Source: Candidatus Propionivibrio dominans (GTDB taxonomy: Bacteria; Pseudomonadota; Gammaproteobacteria; Burkholderiales; Rhodocyclaceae). From it: 64,000 nucleotides of DNA. Both the position numbers and the translations under genes were made by a program. The DNA lies in NCBI GenBank assembly GCA_016709335.1, contig JADJNC010000067.1:162582-226581 (forward strand), written 5' to 3'. The notes beneath the pieces were generated by a model. It was not told the DNA's origin and made no database searches. It was given only the letters and a program-made list of their open reading frames with translations. This document shows, piece after piece, positions 46,929-59,800 of this stretch. Positions within the stretch are counted from its first letter, which is position 1, and each line of letters opens with the position of its first letter.

Positions 46929-49900
46929 TCAGCCCCCTTTTTTGCTGATCCCGACCGCGGGCGCGTCGTTTTGTGTTGCTTTTCCCGCCCGCATTTCAGC
47001 CCGGCGCACCTCGCTGCAGCGCCCCGGAGCGGCGTCTTTTCCGGCGATCAGGGGCAGCAGTGCGGGCTGCAACTCCTTGAGAATCTGTACCGGCAGTGCC
47101 GAGGTGAAGTCGTAACCGGCGGCTTTCGCTCCCGGAACAAAAGCCGTGACGACACCGTAGAAGCGCTCGCCGATGTAAAGGCAAAAGTGGCTGCGCGGTT
47201 CATGACACGCGAACTCTTGACCGACCCGTCGGCACCGACGACCTGGAAGCGATGGTCACCGGTTCCCGTCTTGCCGCCCACCGCAAGCGGCTTGTCGTCG
47301 GCATCGCGGTAAGCCCCCTTGACGCGCCGGGCCGTGCCGCTATCGACCACGCGCAGGAGGGCGCGTCGCGCGACCTGGGCGATCTCGGCCGGCAATACCT
47401 GTTCACCCGGCTCGACCCGGCGCTCAAGCAGGGTTTCAAACGGTGTGGCGGCTGCGAAGTGTAACTGATCGATGCGCACGGTCGGGCGCCGCACGCCATC
47501 ATTGACGACGATGCCCATGAGTTCGGCGAGCGCCGCCGGTCGGTCGGCCGAACTGCCGATCGAGGTCGCCAGCGATGGCACCAGATGCTCGAAGGGATAA
47601 CCCAGCCGGCGCCATTCCGCAGCGATCCGCTCGAAGGCGGCAACCTCGACGATGATGTCGATGCGTACCTGCTGGGCATGCCGGAAACGGCTGGCGAAGA
47701 GCCAGCGCGAGGCTTCCCGGCGTTCGCTGACGCTGGCCGCGACGACTTCGCGCAGGCTGGCATCGGGATGCGCATGCAGGTGGCGGACGAGCCACAGTTC
47801 GAGCGGGTGCACGCGCGCCAGATAGCCCTGGTCGGACAAATTGTAGTTTCGTGTCGCATGGTTATCGAAAATGCGGCGCAGGCCGGCGTCGGTACCGGCC
47901 TTGTCGCCAAGACGCTCGCGCATGAAGCTGCGGAAGGTGGCAAAGTCGCTTTCCGGTTGCACACTGAGAAATGCCGCCGCCAGCGGTGACTGCCGCGCCG
48001 GTACCGAATCAGCCAGCACCTCGAGGCGCTCCTGCGCTGGCACATCGCGGTACTTGTGCCAATAGGTGCGCAGAAAGCCGATGCCTTCGCGCTCGGCAAA
48101 ACGGTTGAGGAAATCCTGCCTGGCCGTCTCGTCGCCCTCACGCAGCGAGCGTGCAGGCGCATCGATCGCCTCATAGGCGTGGTAATGCACCACATCGTGC
48201 ATGATGCGCACAAAAACCAGATTGACCGATTGCTCAAGCGCTCCAGCCACGCTCGGCGACTGCCCGTCGTCTTCGTGCTTGAAGTTGGAAAAACGGTGCA
48301 CGCCGCCACCGGTGAAGAAAGTTTCGCCGGGACTCGCCGAATAGTGCCGCTCCATGGCCGCCTCAAGCATCGGCGTCATGCTGCGATCCTTGCTGCCGCG
48401 CAGGTAGGCAATGGCCCAGACGCTCAACCGGTCGCTCGGCTTGGTGGCGATGGCGGCCAGTTCCTTGTCGTCGAGGCCGGCATAACGCTGGTGCAGATCG
48501 GCGATGACACTCAGGTAGGAGATCAGGGTACGGAACTTGGCACTGGAGCCCAGATCGAGCTTGGTTCCGGCGTTGATGTCGAGCGGCTGGTTGAGGTTGT
48601 CGGCCTGCACGCGCAAGAGGTTGCCGAGTGGCGTCTTCTCGTAAAGTGTAAAGCTGTAGTTGACGCCGACCGGATCGCCACGGTCGAGCATGCGATGCTC
48701 CTTGAAGCCGGCACAGCGCAGGTAATCCGACTGCTGGAGACGAGCAAGATAGGCCGTCACTTTGGACTGTGCAGGCGCGTCCAGTGTGGTTCGCGCCTGC
48801 AGATCGAAACGATCGAGGGCATAGAGGTCATCAACACCCAGGAGATCGCCCAGCGTCCCGCGTACATCGTTAACCGCTTTGCGCTCGACAAAGGAGACGG
48901 CTTCACCCTCGCGCGCCTTGCGCGCCAGAGTCAGCCGGGTGCGCAGGGCGTCGTCACGCAAGGCTTCGGGGATCCCGCCGTCACTGGACAGCAGGCGCAG
49001 GTAACTGTCGGTCAGGCGATCGAGGCGCTCCGTCGATTCGAGCAGGAGACCGGAAGGGCGGCGCTGCGCAACGATCAGCGACAATACTTCCCTGAATACC
49101 TGCGCCCGTTCCAGCGGGTCGGCGTCGGGGTCGGCCAGCAAGCGGTTGGCGGCGTCAAAGTCGCGACCATACCAGGCCCACAGGCCATCCCCCAGACCAT
49201 TGACTTCGCCGTAGCCGGCCAGCCCGGCCAGTGGCACGGAGTTGAGATAGTCGAGGACGATGCGACGCCGCGCGGCCTGCGTGTCTTCGCCATCCTGATA
49301 GGCGCGCAGCGAGGCAGAGATCATCTGCCGCAATTTATCGTCGGCATCGCGCGTTCGACCGCCCGGGGAATGCCGGAATTTCTCGATCTGGGTAGCCAGT
49401 GTGCTGCCGCCGGCGCGTCCGCCTTCGACGTTGAGCGCGCGCATGGTCTGGCCCAGCGCCACGCGAGTAAATCGGCCCCAGTCAACCGCCGGGTTACGCA
49501 GCGGGTGTTCGGGATCGAGCAGATCCCGGTTCTCGATATAGAGCAGGGCGTTGACCAGCACCGGCGGAATGGCCTCGAACGAGGCGTACTGCCGCTCCGG
49601 ATAACGACTGCCATAAAGGGGAATTTCTTTGCGGTCGAGCAGGGTCAGCCCGGCCTGTGACTTTTCGCGATAGATCGGATAGTAACCGCGGCCGGTGATG
49701 TCGCGAAAAGCATCGGACTGACGGGCCTGCGCCGAAACCTCGTAGCCTGCTGCAGCGAGTCGCGGCAACATCGCCCGCATCTGGCTGTAACCGAGACGGA
49801 TATTGTAGGGCCCCGACTGTGGCAGCCACATTTCGGCATTGCCCCCGTCCTGAATTTCCCAACTGATATTGCGCGCAAACTCGGAAAAGTAGTGCGCCTG

Positions 49901-50053
49901 CAGGCGCGAGTCACGGGCTTCGATCAAGGCCGCCGTCGCTATCACCGCCAACAATGCGAGGGTAATCGCAGTCCAGAAAAAGAGGCGTCTCCTCCGGCGC
50001 TTCACGGGCCTCGCGCTGGTGAGGGCGCTTTCGCTTTCCATGCTGTTTTCCAT
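46929..50053 (-). pseudogene. Divergent bifunctional class A PBP-like protein (GT51 + transpeptidase-like), one frameshift near the 3' end
   Basis: A single membrane anchor (residues 24-44) after an Arg-rich start leads to a GT51-type domain with YIENRDLLDPEHP (Glu174 in place of the usual EDxxFxxH context) and GGSTLATQIEKF (215-227). The C-terminal part has transpeptidase motifs: GSSAKF (SxxK, near 504), QSVN (SxN, near 609) and GGKTGTG (near 929). The frame breaks near 47185, where CCTTTACATC should read CCTTTTACATC. Corrected, it ends FYIGERFYGVVTAFVPG and runs on to a TGA at 46931-46929, about 1040 residues. It probably acts in peptidoglycan synthesis. GT51 activity is uncertain because motif 1 is altered. 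Confidence 0.8.
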
Positions 50054-50235
50054 CCCTAAGCAAATCTCTATCTATAAAAACTTGTCACCGCTACATTGGC
50101 CCATCAATGGCGCTGCCTATTATCACCGAATGCTCTGCTGCTTGAACAGACACTTCTGCCCTTAACGCGGCTGAGCGGTAAAAAATTGTTGTAAAGTGAA
50201 GAAAAGCCTGAGCCGAGGTGTTGCGGGCAGACGTG

Positions 50236-50286
50236 ATCAAGCCGGAATGAGCGCGAAGTCTGGACTCGGGCCACGAACTGAACTGC
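50236..50286. repeat. REP-like repeat fragment, CCGGAATGA family
   Basis: GCCGGAATGAGCGCGAAGTC, then TGGACTCGGGCCACG. It matches the tail of the copy at 8248-8295, with few differences. Confidence 0.5.
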
Positions 50287-50375
50287 GTGGCCCACCAGGA
50301 AAGAAATTGACGCAAAGGTTCCAGTCAGGCTCCCAGGAGTTATATTTGAAACCTTGCATTGATCCGGGACCCGCC

Positions 50376-51484
<1,109 letters not shown>

Positions 51485-51660
51485 TCTGGCGATGCGCTTT
51501 GAATCGCTTCAGCATGTACGGCAGGGACTTCAGCGAACGATCTGGAAGCTGCGTGTCGCCCCGGCTCCCGGGTCTCTTCGCTGAGCATGGTGATACACTA
51601 ATCCGACTAACGGGCATGGATTTGGCGCCATCTCACATAATGAAAGTTGCAGGCCTGCCC

Positions 51661-51705
51661 GTTTCCCTCACCCCCGACCCCTCTCCCATAGGGCGAGGGC
51701 AGATT
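51661..51705. repeat. Dispersed repeat, CCCTCACCCC family, copy 2
   Basis: TTCCCTCACCCCCGACCCCT, then CTCCCATAGGGCGAGGG. It is half of the palindrome at 9550. Confidence 0.55.
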
Positions 51706-51754
51706 CGAGAGTCGCTGTCGCGACTTTCACGCCAATCCCGAAGGGAATTGTGAC

Positions 51755-53765
51755 ATGCACCCAAGCATCCATCCGCTACTGAGCAACCCGCAGCAACTTT
51801 CGGGCAAACGCAACAAGATCGTCAGCGCTGCCGAGGCTGTGCGTTTGATCAACGACGGTGACACGGTGGCTACCGGCGGTTTCATCGGCATCGGCTTTGC
51901 CGAAAACATTGCCGTTGCCATCGAACAGCGCTTCCTGGGCGCCGATCCCCAGTCGCCAGCCGGCAGCCCGCGCAACCTGACCCTGACCTACGCTGCGGGT
52001 CAGGGCGACGGCAAGGAGCGCGGCCTCAACCACTTCGGTCACGAAGGTCTGGTGGCGCGCGTGATCGGCGGTCACTGGGGTCTGGTGCCAAAACTCCAGC
52101 AACTCGCGGTGAGCAACCGCATCGAGGCTTACAACCTGCCGCAGGGCATCATCACCCATCTCTTTCGCGACATTGCGGCGGGCAAGCCGGGGCTGCTCTC
52201 GCACGTTGGTCTTGGCACTTTCGTCGACCCGCGGCATGGTGGCGGCAAGATCAACGCCATCACCAAAAAGGACCTGGTCGAACTGATGCTCATCGACGGC
52301 CAGGAATATCTTTTCTACAAGACCTTCCCGATCAACGTCGGCATCATTCGCGGCACCACCGCCGATCCTGACGGCAATATCACCATGGAAAAGGAGGCAC
52401 TGACGCTGGAAGCACAGGTTATCGCCATGGCCGCGCATAACTCGGGCGGCCTGGTCATTGTCCAGGTTGAGCGCATCGCCGAGCGCTCCACGCTCAACTC
52501 GCGCCAGGTCAAGATTCCCGGCATTCTGGTCGATTGCGTGGTGGTTGCCGAGAAACCCGAATACCAGATGCAGACCTTCATCGAGCCCTACAACGCGGCG
52601 TTCGCCGGCGAGATTCGCGTGCCGATGTCGGCGATCCCGGCGATGGAGCTTTCCGAACGCAAGATCATCGCCCGCCGTGCCGCACTTGAACTGAAGCCGA
52701 ACAACATCGTCAATCTCGGCATCGGCATGCCCGAGGGTATCGCCAACGTTGCCGCCGAAGAAAAAATCATCGACCTGATGACGCTTACCGCCGAACCCGG
52801 CGTGGTCGGCGGCATTCCTGCCGGAGGCTTGAGCTTCGGGGCGGCGACCAACGCCGAGGCGATCATCGACCAGCCCGCGCAATTCGACTTTTACGACGGT
52901 GGCGGGCTGGATCTGGCCTTCCTCGGCCTGGCGCAGGCCGATGCCCACGGCAACCTCAACGTCAGCAGGTTCGGGCCGCGCCTGGCTGGTGCCGGCGGCT
53001 TCATCAATATCAGCCAGAACGCTAAAAAGGTCGTCTTCGTCGGCACCTTCACCGCAGGACAACTGGCCGTCGCCGTTTTGCGATGGCGCCCTGAAAATTG
53101 TCAAGGAGGGCGAAACGAAGAAATTCGTCTCCCTCGTCGAACACCGCACATTCAGCGGCGAATACGCCTTCAAGCGCCGCCAGCCGGTGCTTTACATTAC
53201 CGAGCGCTGCGTTTTCCGTCTGATCGAAGGCGGACTCGAACTGATCGAGATCGCTCCCGGTGTCGATCTGGAGCGCGACATTCTGGCGCTGATGGATTTC
53301 CGGCCGGCGATCAGCCCCGATCTGAAAACGATGGATGCACGCATTTTCCGCGAGCAGGCGTTTGGCATGCGCGAAGTCATGCTGGCGCTACCGCTCGAAC
53401 AGCGCTTCACCTATGACGAGAAGCACAATCTCTTCTTCGTCAACTTCGAGGGACTCAGCGTGCGCAGCCGGGAGGATATCGAGCACCTCCGCCAGCGGAT
53501 CGAAGCCCGACTGCAACACCTGCGCCGCAAGGTCTATGCAATCGTCAACTACGACAACTTCTCGCTCGCTCCGGAACTGCTTGACGCGTACATGGATATG
53601 GTGCGCGACCTGGTGGAGCGTTATTACATCCGCGTCACGCGCTACACCTCCAGCACCTTTACCCGCGCCCTGCTCGGCAATGCGCTGGAGCAACGTGCGG
53701 TCAAGCCGCTTTTTTTCACCAACCCAGATGAAGCGCTGGGGCAGCTTATTCAATCAGACGAATAA
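51755..53765 (+). pseudogene. Acyl-CoA:acetate/3-ketoacid CoA-transferase (YdiF/propionate CoA-transferase type), one frameshift
   Basis: The two CoA-transferase halves are fused: [21 protein letters not shown] at the start, and [17 protein letters not shown] near residue 325, whose Glu is the catalytic residue of family I. The frame changes near 53085 (VAVLRW against [20 protein letters not shown]). The C-terminal extension, [20 protein letters not shown] and YTSSTFTRALLGNALEQR, is typical of this subgroup. The corrected length is about 669 residues. It moves CoA between short acids, as in acetate/propionate metabolism and polyhydroxyalkanoate precursor supply. ATG 51755 follows AAGGGA. Confidence 0.85.
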
Positions 53766-53800
53766 CTCGATATGCCTTGGATGGCTTCAGTTTTCCATCG

Positions 53801-55375
53801 CTAGAACCGGTAGAGCAAACCAAAATAAAGGCGGTTGCGAATATTCTGGGGATTCAGGCTGTTTGGATCCAGCACATGTGCAAAATCCAGAGAGCTTTCA
53901 AATTGCGGGGAAGACCAGCGCAATCCGACGCCAGCACTCAGCAGAGTCTCGTGATGATGCAATGCCCGGCTGGTCGTTTCACCACCTTCGATAAATATTA
54001 GCGGCCTCAGTTGCGGGATCAGGATCTCCGGCGCCTTGGCTTCGAGAATGAGGAGATTGCCAAAGTCACCGGAAACTTCGCGATCGGTAAAACCTCGTAC
54101 ATAGAAGGCGCCACCCAGGCCGAACTGCTCACCCGGAATAAGCTGGTTATGGCTCCACTGCCCGCGAAAACGTCCGGCAAAGTTCCAGCCCTGGTGTTCC
54201 AGAAATATGTCGGCGGCGTAGCGCAACGCATCCCAGCGATAATCGCCGCCGTTGAGAATATAGTTTTCAGGGGTATTGGAGCCACCGCCGCGCAGATTGA
54301 CGGCGTATTCGATCCTGGTGTTGTAACTGCCCCAGGATCTGTCCTGATTCAAGGTGTAGATCAGGGATAGTGGCCTGGACGCAACGTTCGGCTGAATCTG
54401 GGTTCCCAGGAATGTGGTGCCATTTTCAAAGTAGCGTTCGTCTATCGACACACCGACTGTCTGTCGTGCTGTACCAAAGTGCGGAAGTGCCTGCGTCAAA
54501 CGGACTCCATAAAAGTCCCCTTTCCCGCTGACATTGAAGAATCCCCCGCCCTGCGGGACAAGTCCCGTATTGGAGTCCGAATGGGTGTAATAGCTCGCAA
54601 GATTCAAGCCTGTTCCATAAATTGGCGCCTGGTAAAAAAAACTGTAAACGTTCAATTGTCCAAGATCCTGCGGATCAGTGGTGTAGGAAAGGGTAAGCAC
54701 ATGGTCAAGGTCAAAGAGATTCGAATGCTGGATACCGAAGGTCAGGCGGTAAAGGTTATCCCCGCTGTGCAATGGATCAAGCGAACGGTTTGCCGTGTAG
54801 CCGGCGAAAAAATTGAGCGGTTCGGCAGTCTTTACCCTCACTTCGGCATCTACGGTCTCCGCCAGTGTGCCTTCACGGAAAGTGACGCTCGCCTGTTTGG
54901 CCGGGCTGGCGTTGGCTGCCGTCAGATCGCGCCCCAGATCGGACATGTCGGGAGCTTCCCCTTCCTGCAATGCGGGCAGGCTACGACGAATATTGGCCGT
55001 TGAGAAGTGCTCATTGCCTACCACCGTAACCTTGCCAAGGTTGAAGCGGATGACCTGGAGCACGACCTCGCCCTGAACCGGTTTCTGCGCAGGGATGAAT
55101 ACCCGGTAGAACACGTAACCGCGTTCATGGAGATTATTTTCCAGGGCACGCGCGGCTGTTTCGATTTGCGACAAAGTACGCTTCTCGCCGACAAACGGGG
55201 TGAGAAGAGCATCCAGTTCGGACTCGGAGAGGGGCGGGTCGCCCTCGACGCGATAGTGCGTCACATCCAGTCGCGGTTCACTGGTTACCTGGGCAGCTTC
55301 CTGGGCAGCAACACCGGTCGCGACCGAAATGCCGTAGATCAGGAAGCACAGCGCCAGGCGAATGGTTTTTGTCAT
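53801..55375 (-). CDS. TpsB outer-membrane transporter of two-partner secretion (ShlB/FhaC family)
   Basis: 524 residues from ATG 55375 (MTKTIRLALCFLIYG); a longer start at 55396 is possible. After the signal peptide come a POTRA_2/ShlB region (VTHYRVEGDPPLSESELDAL, NLHERGYVFYRVFIPAQKP, and KVTVVGNEHFSTANIRRSLP) and a 16-strand barrel ending in the aromatic LLYRF. The conserved FYVRGFTDREVSGD segment (VRGF/Y loop that enters the pore) is present. It exports the TpsA protein encoded upstream. Confidence 0.9.
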   Translation of the reverse strand: MTKTIRLALCFLIYGISVATGVAAQEAAQVTSEPRLDVTHYRVEGDPPLSESELDALLTPFVGEKRTLSQIETAARALENNLHERGYVFYRVFIPAQKPVQGEVVLQVIRFNLGKVTVVGNEHFSTANIRRSLPALQEGEAPDMSDLGRDLTAANASPAKQASVTFREGTLAETVDAEVRVKTAEPLNFFAGYTANRSLDPLHSGDNLYRLTFGIQHSNLFDLDHVLTLSYTTDPQDLGQLNVYSFFYQAPIYGTGLNLASYYTHSDSNTGLVPQGGGFFNVSGKGDFYGVRLTQALPHFGTARQTVGVSIDERYFENGTTFLGTQIQPNVASRPLSLIYTLNQDRSWGSYNTRIEYAVNLRGGGSNTPENYILNGGDYRWDALRYAADIFLEHQGWNFAGRFRGQWSHNQLIPGEQFGLGGAFYVRGFTDREVSGDFGNLLILEAKAPEILIPQLRPLIFIEGGETTSRALHHHETLLSAGVGLRWSSPQFESSLDFAHVLDPNSLNPQNIRNRLYFGLLYRF

Positions 55376-55396
55376 ATCGTTGCCATGCCTATGCAT

Positions 55397-56881
55397 TTAT
55401 TGTATCAGGCACATGTCCTGCCCTGGGTTGCCCAAGGTGGCACCAAACAACTGCAGGACAAGCGGTTCATTGATATTGAAGTTTTCGGGGGCAGGGAATG
55501 GATCGTCGGCCAGGAAGCTGGGGATCGGGTCGAGCCGCCGGGGCGTCCCGTCGGCACCCACCACGCCGCCTTCGCCCGGCCCGAGATCAAGGCGGCCACC
55601 ACGGGCTTCAAGGAAGACGTGCCCATCGCGGTCCAGAACGTAAAGTCCGTCCTCGCCGGTGGAGGGTGAAGCGCCGAACAGCGAAATCCAGTCGACGTCT
55701 ACGCCGTCCGGACGTGGAGAAACAAAACGGTTCATGAAGTCAGGAACGCCACTGAGCAAACGTGATTGCTGATCTTTCCCGGCGAAACCTGCTCGCCCAA
55801 GGCCGACATCAAGCTCCTTGTTGCTGCTCGAGATAAAAATCTTGCCGTCCCAAGTATGGACGAACATCCCTTCATCGCAGACCGGGACGGAACGCTTGCC
55901 TTTGGCTTTCGCCGGTTTGCACGACTCGCTGACCGGTCTGGCTACGGCAGCACACGGACCTTCACAACTGATGTCCATGCCTGTACCACGAATCCCGATG
56001 GTTGCTACGACCGTGGCTACTGACACCAGCGTGGGATCCTTCTTTCCGATCAATCCGGTAAACACCCGCAAACCGCCCTTCAACAGACGCAGCGCAAAGT
56101 TATCGCTCTGCCCCGAGCGGCCATAGCGAAACGAGTCGACACGGAATACGCTCAGCGGCTCAAGCGAAACCCTTGACTGATCACGAAACCCGATCACCGC
56201 AGTGGCCTTGCTTCCGGTAATGATTTCGTCGCCGACCAGCACTGGCGAACCATCGACCAGTCGACGTACAACCTGGCCCGCTTGCTGGGCAGATACTTCA
56301 CCGCTGATGCGCACAATCCGCCCGACCACGGTATCCACGGCTGGGACGGGAGCCCCCTGTCCGGGACGCGGACGATTTTCGCTTTGTTCCTGGCGACAAT
56401 CACTCTCACAAAGGCGCGCATCGAAACTGGTTCCGCGGACGCCAATGGTGGCGGTGACGGTGCTGACTTGAACGCCGCCCGGATTGCGCTTGCCGATGAG
56501 TCCGGTAATGGCCCGCATACCGCCCTTCAGCAGGCGCAGGAAGGCATTTTCAGCACCTTTGTCGTGGGCAAACCTGTCGATCGCAAAGGACGTGCCCGGC
56601 CTCAAGGTAATTTTTGTGCCATCGGCAAAAGCCAGCACGGCATAGCCCTTTTCGCTCGTCGTCACCAGATCTCCTTCAAACAGGGCGTCTCCGCGGGCGA
56701 GGAAACGGGCATCGGCGCCCTTGAGCTGAGCCGTTGCAATCCCCTGAGCATATTCAAGCTCACCCACCCTTTGTTGGGCCAGGGCAAGTCCAGAGACAAA
56801 CGCCAGCACAAGGCCCAGCAGGTAAATCCAGATTCTGCCGTTTGATGCCGACACTCTGTCCCTCTCCCGACTCAGTAACAT
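55397..56881 (-). CDS. Exported protein with two FecR domains
   Basis: 494 residues. A membrane segment or signal (residues 17-35, IYLLGLVLAFVSGLALAQ) is followed by two FecR-like beta-domains: about 55-150 (ALFEGDLVTTSEKGYAVLAF, then TVTATIGVRGTSFD) and about 190-300 (VLVGDEIITGSKATAVIGF, then TVVATIGIRGTGMD). The C-terminal third has no recognised domain. It overlaps the end of the tpsA gene by ten bases and ends next to tpsB, so it belongs to the secretion operon. It may act as a periplasmic accessory. No sigma factor is nearby. Confidence 0.8.
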   Translation of the reverse strand: MLLSRERDRVSASNGRIWIYLLGLVLAFVSGLALAQQRVGELEYAQGIATAQLKGADARFLARGDALFEGDLVTTSEKGYAVLAFADGTKITLRPGTSFAIDRFAHDKGAENAFLRLLKGGMRAITGLIGKRNPGGVQVSTVTATIGVRGTSFDARLCESDCRQEQSENRPRPGQGAPVPAVDTVVGRIVRISGEVSAQQAGQVVRRLVDGSPVLVGDEIITGSKATAVIGFRDQSRVSLEPLSVFRVDSFRYGRSGQSDNFALRLLKGGLRVFTGLIGKKDPTLVSVATVVATIGIRGTGMDISCEGPCAAVARPVSESCKPAKAKGKRSVPVCDEGMFVHTWDGKIFISSSNKELDVGLGRAGFAGKDQQSRLLSGVPDFMNRFVSPRPDGVDVDWISLFGASPSTGEDGLYVLDRDGHVFLEARGGRLDLGPGEGGVVGADGTPRRLDPIPSFLADDPFPAPENFNINEPLVLQLFGATLGNPGQDMCLIQ

Positions 56882-59800
56882 TTCGGCAGGCGCCGGCGCA
56901 AGGGATCAACGGTAATCTCACCTTCTTCTGTCATGGCCAGCAAGCCGTAGAGATCCTCCAGATTATCCAGCAAAGCAACGATGTCTCCTGCGGTTGGATT
57001 CAGCAGAGGGGAAATTGAATCCAGTACCAGTACCGAACCGGGAACAAGCCCTAATGGCACTACGGGCAGCAGCCCGGTCGATATGTTGAAGTTTCCGATC
57101 AGTCCGCCGGCACACCCGATGCAGTTGCCGCCCAGGGAAATGTTGTTGCCGGTGGCGGCCCCGGCAGTCATGGTGGCCCCACCGGCATTCGGAATGAAGG
57201 CCAGATTTCCCGAGGCATAGGCATTCAGCGTTCCGGTGGCGAGAATGCCCGCCGTTGCGCCTGCTACCGTACCGCCGGTTACCGTGATATTGCCATTGGT
57301 CGCCGCCATATCGATATTTCCGGCCGTGATCAGCGCCGTTGCCGTCGCCGCGTTGCCAGCTTGAACGAGAATGGCGCCATTGGTCGTCATGAAGAGATAG
57401 AGGGGGTCAATGGCAGCGGAACCCGCTGCGCCGCCGAGTACCTGAATCGGGCCAGTCAGGGCGCTGATTGTCATGGTTCCCGTCGTCGCCGTTCCCGCCA
57501 GAATCTTGGACGTTGCAGCCGCACTCGCTCCGCCCTGGACGAGAAGTTCACCCACCGTCAGGGTTTGATCGGCACTGGAGGCCACCAGCGCCGCCCCCAG
57601 CGATGCCGTATCGCCCACCTGCATGATTCCGGCTTTGGTGTAAGGCATGCTGATGGTCTGGTTGCCTGTTGCCTTGACCTGGGCCAGCGAGCCACTGGAC
57701 GCGCTGTGATTCAGCACGGTCAGGCTGGCTTTGTCGTTGGCTCCGGCTCCGCCCTGCAGATTGATGGTCTGCGTACCGTTGGCCGAAATCTCCGCCCTGG
57801 CACCCGCCACGGGCGAACTGACCATTACGAGGGCATCCGCCGCGCTGATGGTCTGAGATCCGCCGGAAACGATACCTGCGGTTGCGCCGGCCGCATTGGT
57901 CACGCTGATGGAACCGCCAACCGACAGATTCTGTGCACCCCGAGGTCAGGCGTAGCTCGGCATCGGAGCCGGTGCCGGCAGCGATCGAGAGATTGCCGTA
58001 AGCCGTCAGCGTCTGGCCGCTACCCCTGGAGCAAGGCGCCCGAACCCGCGCCATTGCCGCCGGCCAGCGTCACATTTCTGGAACTGCGAACCGTCTGGTT
58101 GCCGATTGTAGTCATGTTGGCGTAGGCACCCGCCGCGCTACCGCCGGTCAGGCTGACGAGATCAGTCTGGTCGTAATTGTAGGAGGAGTTGAGATTGCCG
58201 ATAGTCTGCGAACCGAACGCCGTCGTCACTTCGGCAAAAGCTCCCGTCGCACCGCCGGTAACCGTTATGTTCTGCCCGGCGTCAATCGACTGGCCACTGT
58301 ATGCGGCAATTTTTGCGGAAGAACCGCTTCCGCTACCCCCCTGCACAATGACGTTGTTGGTCGCATCGTTGGAATAGATGTAGGTGTTACCGATATTCTG
58401 CGAGCTACCCGTCGATTGAATGGCCGCCGTCATACCGGTACCGCTTCCGCCCAACACCGAAATGTTTCCACCGGCCATGATGCTCTGGCTGCCTAGCGCC
58501 TGAATACGCGCAAGACCGCCGGCACCGGCTTGTACAAGAATATTCTGGGTTGCTGGCGTATAGTAGGTTGAGGTCGAACCAACAGTCTGACTGCCGCCAG
58601 ATGAAAAGACTTCTGCGTAGGCGCCAGATCCGCCACCCCCCAGCACACTGAAATTGCCTGCGGTTTGCAAAGTTTGGGATCCTGTGCTTCTGATCGAGGC
58701 GTAGGCCCCGGTGCCGCCACCGCCCAGCACCAGGATGAAATCGGTCGGGCTGTAATAGTAGGTATTTTGATTGCCGATCGACTGGCCGCCAGCGGTCGAG
58801 ACAATTTCTGCGAAGGCGTTGGCGCCACTACCACCCTGGACGGTTAACCCGCCCTGCAAGGCGGTCATTGACAGATTGCTGCCTTGCAAAGCGGCGCTGG
58901 ATCCGACCCCGGCACCGCCCAGTACCGCCACGTTCCCGCCCGTCGATATCGACTGCGACGAAGTCGCCTGGGCTTTCGCCGAAGCCCCGTCGGCACTGCC
59001 GGCCTGGATCAGCAAGCTGCCTCCGGCTGACAGGTACTGAGTCCCGGTTGAGGTGATTGCTGCAGATGCCCCGGCTATGGCAGTGGATCCCCCCTGAATC
59101 TGGATATCGTGACCTGCACTGATGGAAGTCGAAGCCAGATTGAGAAGCGCGCTGCCGCCATCGCCCTGACCATGAAATCATGGCCGACATAGGCATCCGT
59201 ATACCCAGCCTGGACTGAAACGTTATCGCCGCTGGCCGCACCGGCCAGGATCATGAAATCATGGCCCGCATACAGGTAGGACGCCCCGCTGGCCGTAACA
59301 CTGCGCGGACCGCCGCTGGCCAGGATGATGACGTCACCCGTGGTGTTGTATCCGGAGTTGCGGGCATCGAGCCTGAGGTTGGCAACATTGATGTCGCCGT
59401 TGACCCGGATGTTGCCATCCCGTGCTGTCAAATAGAAATTGCCGGGGCTTGTCACCGCGCCGAGATCGAGATTCCCTCCGGCGCGAGTCAGGCTGAAGCC
59501 AGCGAAGTTGGTCAGGATGTTGGCGATGGAAATGCCGCCGGTCCCGCTGGCACCCGTCGCGATACTGAGATCGGTCAGCGTCGTGTTGTTCAGGTCCAGC
59601 GCGATTTCATCCTTTGCCGCAACAGCCAGAGACACAGTCTTCGAGATCTTGAGCGGCGACCCGCTGGAGCCAACGCTCCCATTGTTCGCCGTGAGGGTCA
59701 CGGTGCCGCTGGCAACGCCACTCGCATCGAGTGTCGATCTGAACCGAATTCGTGCCAATTTTCGAAATGCTCCCGCTCGTAGCGGTAAGATTGACGCTTC

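Noticed and set aside
48056-49660. 534-codon plus-strand ORF opposite the PBP-like gene
   Set aside because: Shadow of the minus-strand gene, which carries all functional motifs.
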